Source: Aeromonas piscicola
GTDB lineage: Bacteria > Pseudomonadota > Gammaproteobacteria > Enterobacterales > Aeromonadaceae
DNA: 51,774 nucleotides
Direction of reading: 5' to 3'
Assembly: GCF_000820005.1 (NCBI RefSeq)
Contig: NZ_CDBL01000079.1
Span: 75,931 to 127,704 of the forward strand
The translations under genes and the position numbers were made by a program. The notes under the pieces were generated by a model that was not told the origin of the DNA, ran no database searches, and saw only the letters and a list, made by a program, of their open reading frames with translations. Of this stretch, positions 42,295 to 51,600 are shown piece after piece; within the stretch, counting starts at the first letter, position 1, and each line of letters begins with the position of its first letter.

Positions 42295-43641
42295 ATGCAA
42301 ACTCAATCCCACGCGGGCCCGGGCACTCTCTTCTCCCTGACCTGGCCGCTGTTTATCGATCTCGCCCTGCACTTTCTGACCGGGGCCCTCAACACCTTCA
42401 TGGTGGGCCACGTCTCCTATCAGGGCGTGGCGGCACTGGCGGTCGGCAACCAGGTGTTCGATCTGGCCATCACCTTGTTCAGCTTCGTCAGCATAGGCAC
42501 CAGCGTGGTGATCACCCAGTATCTGGGGGCCGGCGATCGGGAGAAGGCGCGCATCGTCATCCACACCGCCATCGGCTTCAACCTGCTGGTGGGGCTGGTG
42601 GCCGCGGTCGGCGTGCTCGCCGGCGCCAGCACCATGCTCTCCCTGATGAACCTGCCTGCTCATCTGATGGGCGATGCCACCCTTTATCTGCAGATCATCG
42701 GCCTGTGCCTGCTGCCAGAGGCGGCGGCGCTCTGCCTGGCAGCCACCCTGCGTGCCCACGGTCATACCCGTCAGGCCATGTACGTGACCCTGACCGTCAA
42801 CCTCATCACCTTCGTCGGCAACCTGCTGCTGCTCTACGGCTGGTTCGGCCTGCCCCAGCTGGGGGTGGCCGGGGTCGCCATCAGCACTGTGGCGGGTCGC
42901 ATCGTCGGCGTGGTGCTGCTGGTGTGGCTGGTGGCGCGCAAGACAGGCATCCGCTTGCGTCTGCCCGAGATTGTTCGCCCCAGCAAGGTCATGCTGGACA
43001 AGGTGCTGCACATAGGCCTGCCGGCAGCAGGGGAGAACCTCTCCTGGATGCTGCAGTTCATGGTGGTCACCGCCTTCGTCGGCCTGCTCGGTGACAAGGC
43101 GCTGGCGACCCAGTCCTACTTCTTCCAGATCTGCCTGTTCATTCTGCTGTTCGGCCTCTCCATCGGCCTTGGCAACGAGATCATCATCGGCCATCTGGCG
43201 GGGGCCCGCCGCTTCGAGCAGGCCTACAACCAGCTGATGAAGAGCCTCAAGTTAGGCCTCATCGTCACTACCCTGATCGCCATCGCTGCCGCCCTCAATG
43301 GCCGCGCCATCATCAGCATGTTCACCGATGATCCGGACATCATCACCCAGGTGGCCCAGCTGTTTCTCATCAGCCTCATCCTCGAACCCGGCCGCACCTT
43401 CAACCTGGTGGTGATCAACGCCCTGCGTGCCACCGGGGATGCCCGTTTCCCGCTCTACATGGCGCTCGTCTCCATGTGGGGGATTGCCGTTCCGCTCGCC
43501 TATTTCCTTGGTATCATGCAGGGTTATGGACTGGTCGGCATCTGGTTGGCGCTCGCCTGCGATGAGTGGGTACGCGGTCTGGCCATGTTCTGGCGCTGGC
43601 GCAGTCGTCGCTGGCAAAACAAAATTCTTGTTGAAACATAA
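42295..43641 (+). CDS. MATE family efflux transporter
   Basis: A 448-residue protein with about 12 membrane helices in two six-helix halves. The first helix region LTWPLFIDLALHFLTGALNTFMVGHVS and the ALAVGNQVFD stretch are typical of MATE exporters, which use H+ or Na+ to expel cationic drugs. The second half begins near VLHIGLPAAGENLSWML. GGA lies about 7 nt before the ATG. It is 11 bp upstream of the next gene, so the two may be one transcript. Confidence 0.9.
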   Translation: MQTQSHAGPGTLFSLTWPLFIDLALHFLTGALNTFMVGHVSYQGVAALAVGNQVFDLAITLFSFVSIGTSVVITQYLGAGDREKARIVIHTAIGFNLLVGLVAAVGVLAGASTMLSLMNLPAHLMGDATLYLQIIGLCLLPEAAALCLAATLRAHGHTRQAMYVTLTVNLITFVGNLLLLYGWFGLPQLGVAGVAISTVAGRIVGVVLLVWLVARKTGIRLRLPEIVRPSKVMLDKVLHIGLPAAGENLSWMLQFMVVTAFVGLLGDKALATQSYFFQICLFILLFGLSIGLGNEIIIGHLAGARRFEQAYNQLMKSLKLGLIVTTLIAIAAALNGRAIISMFTDDPDIITQVAQLFLISLILEPGRTFNLVVINALRATGDARFPLYMALVSMWGIAVPLAYFLGIMQGYGLVGIWLALACDEWVRGLAMFWRWRSRRWQNKILVET

Positions 43642-43652
43642 GCGGAATCACA

Positions 43653-44243
43653 ATGAAGAAAATCGGACTCTTGTTGGCTGCCATCCTGCTCAGCCCGCTG
43701 GCCATGGCGCAAACCGCGCCCGCAGCGCCCAAGGCGCAGGCCTCCAAAACCTGGTATGTGGCACCCATCGCCATCGACGAGACAAGCGAGGCCCAGAAGG
43801 CGCTGACCAAAGATTTTACAGCCCAGATGATCAAGACCATCAAGATCAACGAATACCAGACCGGCAAAGCACTCGGCAAGACCAAGGATCCCAAGTGGCT
43901 GATCCGCACCAAGTTGATGCCTGCCAGCACGGAGCCGCTGGTCGGCAAGAAGCACCCGCAGGGTCTCACCTACGGCAAGGGCGTTCCCACCCAGGAAATC
44001 GTCGGCGAGCTCATCATGAACGGCACGCTAGTTGCGCATGTCGGCCAGGGCTGGCGTGAGCCCATAGTGCCGGGCACACCTGTGGCCGAGAAGATCACCA
44101 TAGCCAACTACCAGTACGCCATCGGCAACGAAGCCAAGGCGCCGGATCTGGAAGAGCTGGCGGCGCAGATAGGCTTCGAAGTGGGCAAGGTCATCGCCCG
44201 CGATGGCAAGCCACTGCCCGAGAAGAAAAAGAAAAAAGAGTAA
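43653..44243 (+). CDS. Exported hypothetical protein, 196 aa
   Basis: I do not recognise a family. A classic signal peptide (MKKIGLLLAAILLSPLAMA, cleavage before QTAPAAP) should send it to the periplasm. The mature part starts with an A/P/K-rich linker, then has alternating strands (KTWYVAPIAIDE; WLIRTKLMPAS; EIVGELIMNGTLVAHVGQG) and a helix ending GFEVGKVIA. The C-terminus is strongly basic (PEKKKKKE). No cysteine occurs in the mature part. It starts 11 bp after the MATE gene and ends at a terminator, so expression is probably shared. Confidence 0.75.
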   Translation: MKKIGLLLAAILLSPLAMAQTAPAAPKAQASKTWYVAPIAIDETSEAQKALTKDFTAQMIKTIKINEYQTGKALGKTKDPKWLIRTKLMPASTEPLVGKKHPQGLTYGKGVPTQEIVGELIMNGTLVAHVGQGWREPIVPGTPVAEKITIANYQYAIGNEAKAPDLEELAAQIGFEVGKVIARDGKPLPEKKKKKE

Positions 44244-44263
44244 ACGCCACGCCTGTTCTCAAG

Positions 44264-44285
44264 AAGGGGCCTTGCGCCCCTTTTT
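44264..44285 (+). terminator. Terminator after the exported unknown
   Basis: AAGGGGC-CTTGC-GCCCCTT is followed by T's, 21 bp past the stop codon. Confidence 0.85.
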
Positions 44286-44529
44286 GCTGCCCGCTTGCCA
44301 GCCCGCCGCCGTCATCAAACCGTCACAACTGTGATCGAGATTCCAGTTTTAAGCTCAAATGCTTACTTACAAATGACTTATCAGCTTGTGATTCAATGAG
44401 TTAAAAATCATCTTCCCCATGCAGCAAATCATTGGTCCCGAACTCGATCGGGATCACATTTATCTCTGGGGGGAAGGGGTACTTTGGTTTTGAAGGCACA
44501 ATCAAACGAAACCAAGGAGGCTTCATTAC

Positions 44530-44745
44530 ATGTTCCCAGAGTACAGAGATCTCATCTCGAAACTGAAGAGCAGTGATGTCCATTTCCAGAAGAAGTTTGA
44601 CTTGCACAACGACTTGGATGCGGAGATTAGAAAGTTGGAAAAGCATCATGCCAGCGACTACAGCTCCGAGGTGAAGGATCTGAAAAAACAGAAACTCAAA
44701 CTGAAAGAGGAGATATACGACATCCTCAAACAACATCCACATTAG
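44530..44745 (+). CDS. YdcH family (DUF465) small protein
   Basis: A 71-residue, highly charged helical protein of the YdcH/DUF465 family, beginning MFPEYRDLISKLKSSDVHF and continuing FDLHNDLDAEIRKLE, with a second helix KKQKLKLKEEIYDIL. It should form an alpha-helical hairpin or coiled coil. Function is unknown. AAGGAGG lies 9 nt before the ATG, a strong ribosome site. The 286-bp gap upstream is AT-rich and holds its promoter; a terminator follows. Confidence 0.88.
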   Translation: MFPEYRDLISKLKSSDVHFQKKFDLHNDLDAEIRKLEKHHASDYSSEVKDLKKQKLKLKEEIYDILKQHPH

Positions 44746-44784
44746 ACGCCTCGACGAATACCCGGATAAGCAACTTATCCCTCC

Positions 44785-44806
44785 AGCCCGGCTCAAGCCG
44801 GGCTTT
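44785..44806 (+). terminator. ydcH terminator
   Basis: AGCCCGGCT-CA-AGCCGGGCT is followed by TTTT. It lies just before the stop of the convergent AraC-type gene. Confidence 0.88.
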
Positions 44807-44817
44807 TTATCGTCTCG

Positions 44818-45945
44818 TCATGGAGAAACCGTCCGAAACACTGGCAGGCCCTGACGGCGAAATTCGCTCGGGGTCTGCCCCGTATGGCGGCGAAAGGCGG
44901 TGTTGAAGGTGGACTTGCTGTTGAAGCCCGCCCTGTAACAGATGCTGGCCACCGTCTCGTCTCCCGCCTGTAGCAGCCGTTTGGCCTCCTCCACCCGATA
45001 ACGGTTTAGCCAGTCGTAGAAATTGCCGCCCGAGCAGGCGTTGATGGCGGTGGAGGCCTGATGGGTACTCAGGCCGCACTCGCCAGCCAGCTTGCCGAGA
45101 GAGAGCACGGGATCCCGATAGGCCCCCTCCTTCAGCCGCCGCTCCAGCTCGTCAAACAGCGGCTGCTGGCTCGCGTCCTGTGCCGGGCTCATGACGCAGG
45201 CCTGACCCTCACTCCCGCCGGGGTGCGTGATCTCTGCCGAAGCAGCCTGTTGTGGCAGGCGGGCATGGGCCAGCACCTGCAACAGCAGATAGGCGGTGAC
45301 GGGGGCCTGCAGATAGACGGTGGAGAGCGGCCAGCCGAGCCAGCTCAGGGCGATCCGCCCCAACAGCAACAAGGCCACCAACAGCTGCAGTCCCTGCAAC
45401 TGGCTCACCCAGGCCCTCAGCGCCGGCTTGCGGCTGACGACCCCAAGCCGCTGCTGACGCCACCAGTAGATCAGCCCCAGCAGGGCCATGATGGCCAGAT
45501 AGCGATTGCCGTAGAGGGTGATGCCGGGCCACAACCCATCCCCATGCTTGCCGAGCAGGATCCAGCGCACCTTCTCGGCGCCAGGCAGCAACCAGTAAGG
45601 TAGCGCCAGCATGGCCACCAGCAACAGCGGCAGACTGTGCACCAGTCGGTCACGCCAGCGGCCGAGTACAAGCTCCCCCTGCAGGGCTCGGATATAGCCA
45701 TAGAGGCAGAACGGCAGCATCACCACCAGGGGATCCGCCAGTTTGAGCAGATGAGGCCAACGTTCGAACAGCTGCTGCTGATGGTAGAGATACTCCAGCG
45801 CCTGCACACTGCTCAGAGCAAGCAGGGCCAGCAGATAACCGGAGGCTGAGTCCCAGCGTCCCCGCCACTGCCAGCCGAGCGCCGCCAGCAACAACATGCC
45901 CGCCAGGCTCAGACTGAGCAAGGCCGCCACTTCTTCCCACTGCAT
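44818..45945 (-). CDS. Membrane-anchored AraC family regulator
   Basis: A 375-residue protein. About seven hydrophobic helices fill residues 5-225. The cytoplasmic C-terminus (about 265-370) has a typical AraC double HTH: LGKLAGECGLSTHQASTAIN is the first, and VASICYRAGFNSKSTFNTAFRRHTGQTPSEFRR carries the family signature. It should sense a signal in or at the membrane and act directly on DNA. It is divergent from the acylase gene, its most likely target; the gap holds a GGAAC/GTTCC dyad (46013-46030). Confidence 0.88.
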   Translation of the reverse strand: MQWEEVAALLSLSLAGMLLLAALGWQWRGRWDSASGYLLALLALSSVQALEYLYHQQQLFERWPHLLKLADPLVVMLPFCLYGYIRALQGELVLGRWRDRLVHSLPLLLVAMLALPYWLLPGAEKVRWILLGKHGDGLWPGITLYGNRYLAIMALLGLIYWWRQQRLGVVSRKPALRAWVSQLQGLQLLVALLLLGRIALSWLGWPLSTVYLQAPVTAYLLLQVLAHARLPQQAASAEITHPGGSEGQACVMSPAQDASQQPLFDELERRLKEGAYRDPVLSLGKLAGECGLSTHQASTAINACSGGNFYDWLNRYRVEEAKRLLQAGDETVASICYRAGFNSKSTFNTAFRRHTGQTPSEFRRQGLPVFRTVSP

Positions 45946-46132
45946 ATGCTTGCTCCCCCAGGTACGGCTCCATCGAGACGGACCTGTTTATCCTTGTTTT
46001 TATTCTGTTTTCGGAACTATGACCGGTTCCATCCAGCGGAGCGACAGCCAGCTCGCCCTGCTCTTAAATACCCTCTCCTGCGGGCAAAAAGCAACAGAAC
46101 CATAACAAGCACGGACAACAGAAGGAACCCAA

Positions 46133-48625
46133 ATGCGATCTCCCTTTCCCCTTACCCTGCTCGGCTGCCTCGTTCTGGCCGGCTGCCAGGAAAACAGCAG
46201 CGAGCCGGATCCCGCTCGCCACTATGACGTCACCCTCACCTACACGGAGCAGGGGGTGCCCCACATCAAGGCGAATGACTACGCCAGCCTCGGCTTCGGG
46301 GCAGGTTACGCCCATGCCGAGGAGAACCTCTGCACCCTGAGCGAGCAGATCATGAAGCTGCGGGGGGAAAAATCCCGCTGGCTGGGAGCGGGAGAGCAGC
46401 AGCGCAACCTGCTCTCCGACGTGGGCTATCGCTCGCTGGATCTGCCCGCCCAGGCCGCTGCTCTGTATGGCAAGCTGGCGCCGGATGCCCGCGATCTCAT
46501 CGAGGGCTATGTGGCAGGCTTCAACCACTCACTCACGGGACGAGCCGGCCCGGCGGACTATCCCTCCCCCTGCCGTGGGGCCGAGTGGGTCGAGCCCATC
46601 ACCCCGACCCAGCTGCTGGCCTATCACCTGGATCTCGCCCAGCTCGCCAGCGGCCGCAGCTTCATCGGTGCCATGGCGAGCGCCCAGCCCCCCGGCAGCG
46701 GGACGCAGGCGCGCGCCCTGCCTGACCCGGAAGCCGAGTGGCTGCTCACCGCCGAGGGGATCGGCAGCAACGGCTGGGCACTGGGGGCAGATCGCAGCAG
46801 CAACGCCAACAGCCTGCTGCTCGGCAACCCCCACTTCCCCTGGGATGGCGAGCTCAGGTTCTACGAACAGCACCTGCAGATCCCGGGCAAACTCAACGTG
46901 ACCGGCGCCACCATGATGGGGTTTCCCGCCATCCTGATCGGCTTCAACGAACAGCTGGGCTGGACCCATACCGTCTCCCAGTCCAAGCGCTTCACCCTCT
47001 ATCAGCTCACCCTGGATCCCGCCAATCCGCTGCGCTACCGCTACGGCGACCAGTGGCGGGAGATGAGCCAGAAAACCGTCACGCTGCAAGTGCGTCAGGC
47101 AGATGGCAGCCTGCAACCCTATGCCCAGACCGTCTATGCCAGCCACTTCGGCCCCGTGGTCAACCTCGCCTCCCTCTCGCCCACCCTGGGCTGGACCAGC
47201 AGCAGCGCCATCAGCTTCCGCGATGCCAATGCCGGCAACTACAAGATGCTGGAGCAGTGGCTGGCCATGGCCAAGGCCCAGAGTACCCCGGCCTTCTTCG
47301 ACGCACTGGCCGAGCATCAGGGGGTACCCTGGGTCAATATCCTGCTGATCGACAAGGCGGGCCAGGCCAGCTATGTGGATGCCACCCAGGTGCCCCGCCT
47401 CGGCGCCAAGGCCGAAGCCTGGTGGCGAGCAGCCTCCCAGACCCCGCAGCTGGCCCCCGTCTGGCTGGATGGCGAGGGCAGCGTGCTGCTGCCGGGCAAC
47501 GATCCCGACTTCGAGTGGGTCGACAGCGGCCAGACCCGGGCCCCCGGCCTTATCCCCCTGAGCCAGGCCCCCCGCCAGACCCGCAGCGACTACGTCTACA
47601 ACGCCAACAGCAGCCACTGGCTGACCAACCTGGCGGCGCCGCTGGAGGGTTACTCCATCCTTTACGGACCGGAGCAGACGGTGCGCAGCCCGCGTACTCG
47701 CTACAACGCCCAGCTCATCAGCACCCCAGAGACCATGGGACTGACCGGGGCCGATCGCCGCTTCACCCTGCCGGCGCTTCAACGGGTGCTGACCCACAAC
47801 GGCTCCCTGTTTGCCCGCGAGCTGAGGGAACCCCTGCTGGCCCGCTGCCAGGCCCATCCGCTGATCCAGCTGGCCAGCGGCCCACTGGACCTGACCCCGA
47901 GTTGCAATGCGCTCGCCAACTGGGATGGCGAGTATCAGCGGGAGAGCCGGGGCGCCCACCTGATACGCGAATGGCTGACGGCGTTTCGCACCAGCGGCCA
48001 CAGAGACATCAAGGATGCCCTGTTTGCCATCCCCTTCGATCCGGCCCGAGGCGCCACCACCCCGAGTGGACTGGCCCTCTGGGGCGGCGCGCCGGATCAG
48101 GATCCCGCCCTGCTGGCACAGGCTCAGGCCCAGCAGCGGTTGCAGGCCGCCGGTATCGCGCTGGATGCCGAGCTCGGCGCGCTGCAGTTCGTGCAAAAGG
48201 CGGCCGGGCTGACCCCCATACCGCTGCCGGGAGGCAACTCGTTCGAGGGGCTGTTCAACATGGTGCAGACCAATCTGCCTTCGCGCAGCAGCTCGGATCT
48301 CGCCAACATAGTGACCGGCAAGAGCGTGGCAGGTACCACGCTGCGCAGCCTGGATGATGACGGTGACGGCCAGCCCGAGCTGCGTTATCGCGCCAACTAC
48401 GGCTCCAGCTTCGTGCTGGCCCTGCAGTTCGATGCCGCCGGCCCCAAGGCGGAGCGCTTCCTGAGCTACGGCCAGTCCCACGACCCCGAGAGCCCGCACT
48501 TCACCGATCAGACCGAGCAGTTCGCCCGCCAGCAGTGGCAGCCCATGCGCTTCACCGAGCAGGAGATAGCGGCCCATCAGGAGCGCAGCCTGCACCTCAA
48601 GGTGCTGCGTGCCACCAGCCTCTGA
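46133..48625 (+). CDS. Lipoprotein acylase, penicillin/AHL acylase family
   Basis: An 830-residue Ntn hydrolase. Lipobox LAGC ends at C18, so the precursor should be lipid-anchored at its N-terminus. The alpha region (to about 211) is followed by the autocleavage point, with nucleophile S212 in EGIGSNGWALGADRS. The beta chain has GNPHFPW after the nucleophile and NANSSHWLTN for the oxyanion asparagine. These fit the penicillin amidase superfamily, which includes acyl-homoserine-lactone acylases such as PvdQ and QuiP. AHL or another N-acyl substrate is plausible but unproven. AAGGAA precedes the ATG. A membrane AraC regulator is divergent. Confidence 0.88.
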   Translation: MRSPFPLTLLGCLVLAGCQENSSEPDPARHYDVTLTYTEQGVPHIKANDYASLGFGAGYAHAEENLCTLSEQIMKLRGEKSRWLGAGEQQRNLLSDVGYRSLDLPAQAAALYGKLAPDARDLIEGYVAGFNHSLTGRAGPADYPSPCRGAEWVEPITPTQLLAYHLDLAQLASGRSFIGAMASAQPPGSGTQARALPDPEAEWLLTAEGIGSNGWALGADRSSNANSLLLGNPHFPWDGELRFYEQHLQIPGKLNVTGATMMGFPAILIGFNEQLGWTHTVSQSKRFTLYQLTLDPANPLRYRYGDQWREMSQKTVTLQVRQADGSLQPYAQTVYASHFGPVVNLASLSPTLGWTSSSAISFRDANAGNYKMLEQWLAMAKAQSTPAFFDALAEHQGVPWVNILLIDKAGQASYVDATQVPRLGAKAEAWWRAASQTPQLAPVWLDGEGSVLLPGNDPDFEWVDSGQTRAPGLIPLSQAPRQTRSDYVYNANSSHWLTNLAAPLEGYSILYGPEQTVRSPRTRYNAQLISTPETMGLTGADRRFTLPALQRVLTHNGSLFARELREPLLARCQAHPLIQLASGPLDLTPSCNALANWDGEYQRESRGAHLIREWLTAFRTSGHRDIKDALFAIPFDPARGATTPSGLALWGGAPDQDPALLAQAQAQQRLQAAGIALDAELGALQFVQKAAGLTPIPLPGGNSFEGLFNMVQTNLPSRSSSDLANIVTGKSVAGTTLRSLDDDGDGQPELRYRANYGSSFVLALQFDAAGPKAERFLSYGQSHDPESPHFTDQTEQFARQQWQPMRFTEQEIAAHQERSLHLKVLRATSL

Positions 48626-48646
48626 ACCACGCCTCTCTCCAGTCAT

Positions 48647-48673
48647 AAAAAAAGCGGGCCGACAGGCCCGCTT
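48647..48673 (-). terminator. nifJ terminator
   Basis: On the minus strand AAGCGGGCC-TGTC-GGCCCGCTT is followed by a T-run (plus A7). It separates nifJ from the convergent acylase gene. Confidence 0.88.
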
Positions 48674-48691
48674 CGTCATTCAGGATCCGGC

Positions 48692-51600
48692 TCAGACGGG
48701 AGGATGGAAGGCGCTGGCCTCACGGGTAGCCATCTCCTCGTAGGTGGCCCACTTCTGCCAAGCCACCTGCTGCGCCACCTGCATCAGCCGCTCGGCCTCT
48801 TCTGGATGGCTCTGAGCCAGCACCCGGTAGCGGTTCTCCTCTGCCCTGTATTCGGCAAGGGGGATAGAGGGGCGCAGGCTGTCGAGGCTGAAGGGGTTCT
48901 GCCCCGCACTGCGCAATACCGGGTTGTAGCGCAGCAGCGGCCAGTGGCCCGAGTCCACCGCCCGTTTCTGCTGGGTCAGCCCCAGCTCCATATCGATGCC
49001 ATGGGCGATGCAGTGGCTGTAGGCGATGATGAGGGACGGGCCCGGATAGGCCTCAGCCTCCCGCAACGCTTGCAGCGTCTGCTGCGGGTTGGCACCAAAG
49101 GCGATACGTGCCACATAGACGTTGCCATAGGAGATGGCCTGCAGCGCCACATCCTTCTTGGCCAGCGTCTTGCCTCCCGCCGCGAACTTGGCGACGGCCC
49201 CCAGCGGCGTCGATTTCGACATCTGGCCACCGGTGTTGGAGTAGACCTCGGTATCCATCACCAGCACGTTCACATCCCGCCCGGAGGCGAGCACGTGATC
49301 GAGCCCCGCCGAGCCTATGTCATAGGCCCAGCCATCACCGCCGACGATCCAGACCGAGCGGCGCACCAGCTGATCGATGAGGGACAGCAGTTCGCGGGCT
49401 GGTCCCGAGTTCACCTCCTCCAGTCGTTCACGCACCTGCGCCACCCTGCCCCGCTGGGCGCGGATCTCCGACTCCAGCCGCTGCGGGGCACTGATAAGCG
49501 ACTCGACCAGCTCCCCCCCCAGCTCCCCCTTCATCGCCTTGAGGGCGGCCACCGCCTGACCATGATGCTGATCGGCCGTGAGGCGGAAGCCAAAGCCGAA
49601 CTCGGCGTTGTCCTCGAACAAGGAATTGGACCAGGCCGGCCCCTTGCCTTCGCCGTTCTTGGCCCAGGGAGTGGTCGGCAGGTTGCCGCCATAGATGGAG
49701 GAGCAGCCGGTGGCGTTGGCCACCAGCATGCGATCGCCAAACAGCTGGGTCAGCAGCTTCAGATAAGGGGTCTCGCCACAGCCGGCGCAGGCGCCGGAAA
49801 ACTCGAACAGGGGCTCGAGGAACTGGGCACCGCGCACGGTGGAAAAGTCCACCCGCTCGCGGGCAGGCCAAGGCAGGCTCTCGAACCAGCGCAGCGCCTG
49901 CTTTTGGCCGGCCAGATGGGGCGCCTTGTCCAGCATGGTGATGGCGCGCTCGCCCTCGTGTTCCGCATCCGCTCCGGCCCGTACCGGACAGGCCTGCACG
50001 CACTGGCCGCAGCCGGTGCAATCCTCCGGATAGAGTTGCAGGGTATAGCGGCTGTCGGGGAAGCCTTTGGCGGTAACGGGCACCGACTGGGCCGCCTCGG
50101 GGGCGGTCGCCAGCCAGTCCTGATGGTAGAACTTGGCCCGCAGCGCCGCGTGGGGACAGACGAAGACACAGTTGCCGCACTGGATGCAGATATCGGATTG
50201 CCAGACAGGGATCTCGCGGGCGATATCCCGCTTCTCGAAGCGGCTGGTAGCTGTGGGATAAGTGCCATCCACCGGCAGCATGGAGACGGGGATGAGATCG
50301 CCGCGCCCCGCCAGCATCTCGCCTGTGACCCGCTGGACAAACTCGCTGCCGCCCGGTGCCAGTGGCAGCGGATAATCGCTGATCTGCTCGTCTCCGGCCG
50401 GGATCGCCACCTTGCTTAAGTGAGCCAGGGTATCGTCCACCGCCGCGAAGTTGCGCGCCACCACCTCGGGCCCCTTGCGGGCATAGCTCTTCTCGATGCT
50501 CTCCTTGATCAGCGCAATGGCCTCATCCCGTGGCAATACCCCGGCCAGCGCGAAGAAGCAGGTCTGCATGATGGTGTTGATGCGATTGCCCATGCCGTTT
50601 TGCTCGGCCACCCGATCGCCATCGATGCAGTAGAGCTGGATATTGAGGGTGCGGATGCGGGCCCGCAGCCGCTCGGGCAGCTGGCCCCACACCTTGTCTG
50701 CTTCATAGGGGGCATTGAGCAGCAGGGTCGCCCCTTCCGCAGCGTGCTCCAGCAAGTCCACCGATTCGGTGAAGCTCCACTGGTGACAACCGATGAAGCT
50801 CGCCTGCTCGATGAGCCAGGGGGCGTCTATGGACTCGGGGCCAAAACGCAGGTGGGAGACGGTGCGCGAGCCCGACTTCTTGGAGTCGTAGACGAAGTAC
50901 CCCTGGGCGTGGAAGCCCTCCAGCTCGCCGATGATCTTGATGCTGTTCTTGTTGGCGCCAACCGTGCCGTCGGCGCCCAGGCCGAAGAAGAGCGCCCGCA
51001 CCCGGCTGGCGGGCTCCAGATCGCCGATGGGGTGCCAGGCCAGACTGAGGCCCGAGACGTCATCGACAATCCCCACGGTGAAACGTGGGCGCGGCGCATC
51101 GGATGCCAGCTCCTCAAACACGGCGGCGCACATGGCCGGGGTGAACTCCTTGGAAGAGAGACCGTAGCGACCGCCACTGAGCCACGGCAGCCGCTTGATA
51201 AGGCCGCGCTGCAAGCCATCGATCAGGGCGCTCTGCACATCCAGCAGCAGCGGCTCGCCGCCTGCGCCCGGCTCCTTGGTGCGATCCAGCACCGCCAGCC
51301 GGCGCACGCTGGCAGGCAGCGCATCGAGCAGCGCCTGTACAGGGAAGGGGCGATAGAGGCGCACCACCAGGACCCCTGTCTTGCGATCCTGCCGGTTGAG
51401 CCAATCCACAGTCGTGCGGGCGGTGGCCGCCCCCGATCCCATCAGCAAGATGACGTCGGTCGCGTCGCTGGCACCGTGGTACTCCACCAGCCGGTAGTGG
51501 CGGCCGGTGAGGGATCCCAGCTTGTCCATGCACTGCTGCACCCGTGCCGGTACCGCTTCGTAGAAGGGGTTGACGCTCTCGCGGGACTGGAAATAGGTAT

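Noticed and set aside
46529..48679. 716-codon minus-strand frame opposite the acylase
   Set aside because: Antisense shadow; low-complexity G/A/Q-rich product without motifs.
48704..50419. 571-codon plus-strand frame opposite nifJ
   Set aside because: Antisense shadow of a gene with intact Fe-S and TPP motifs.
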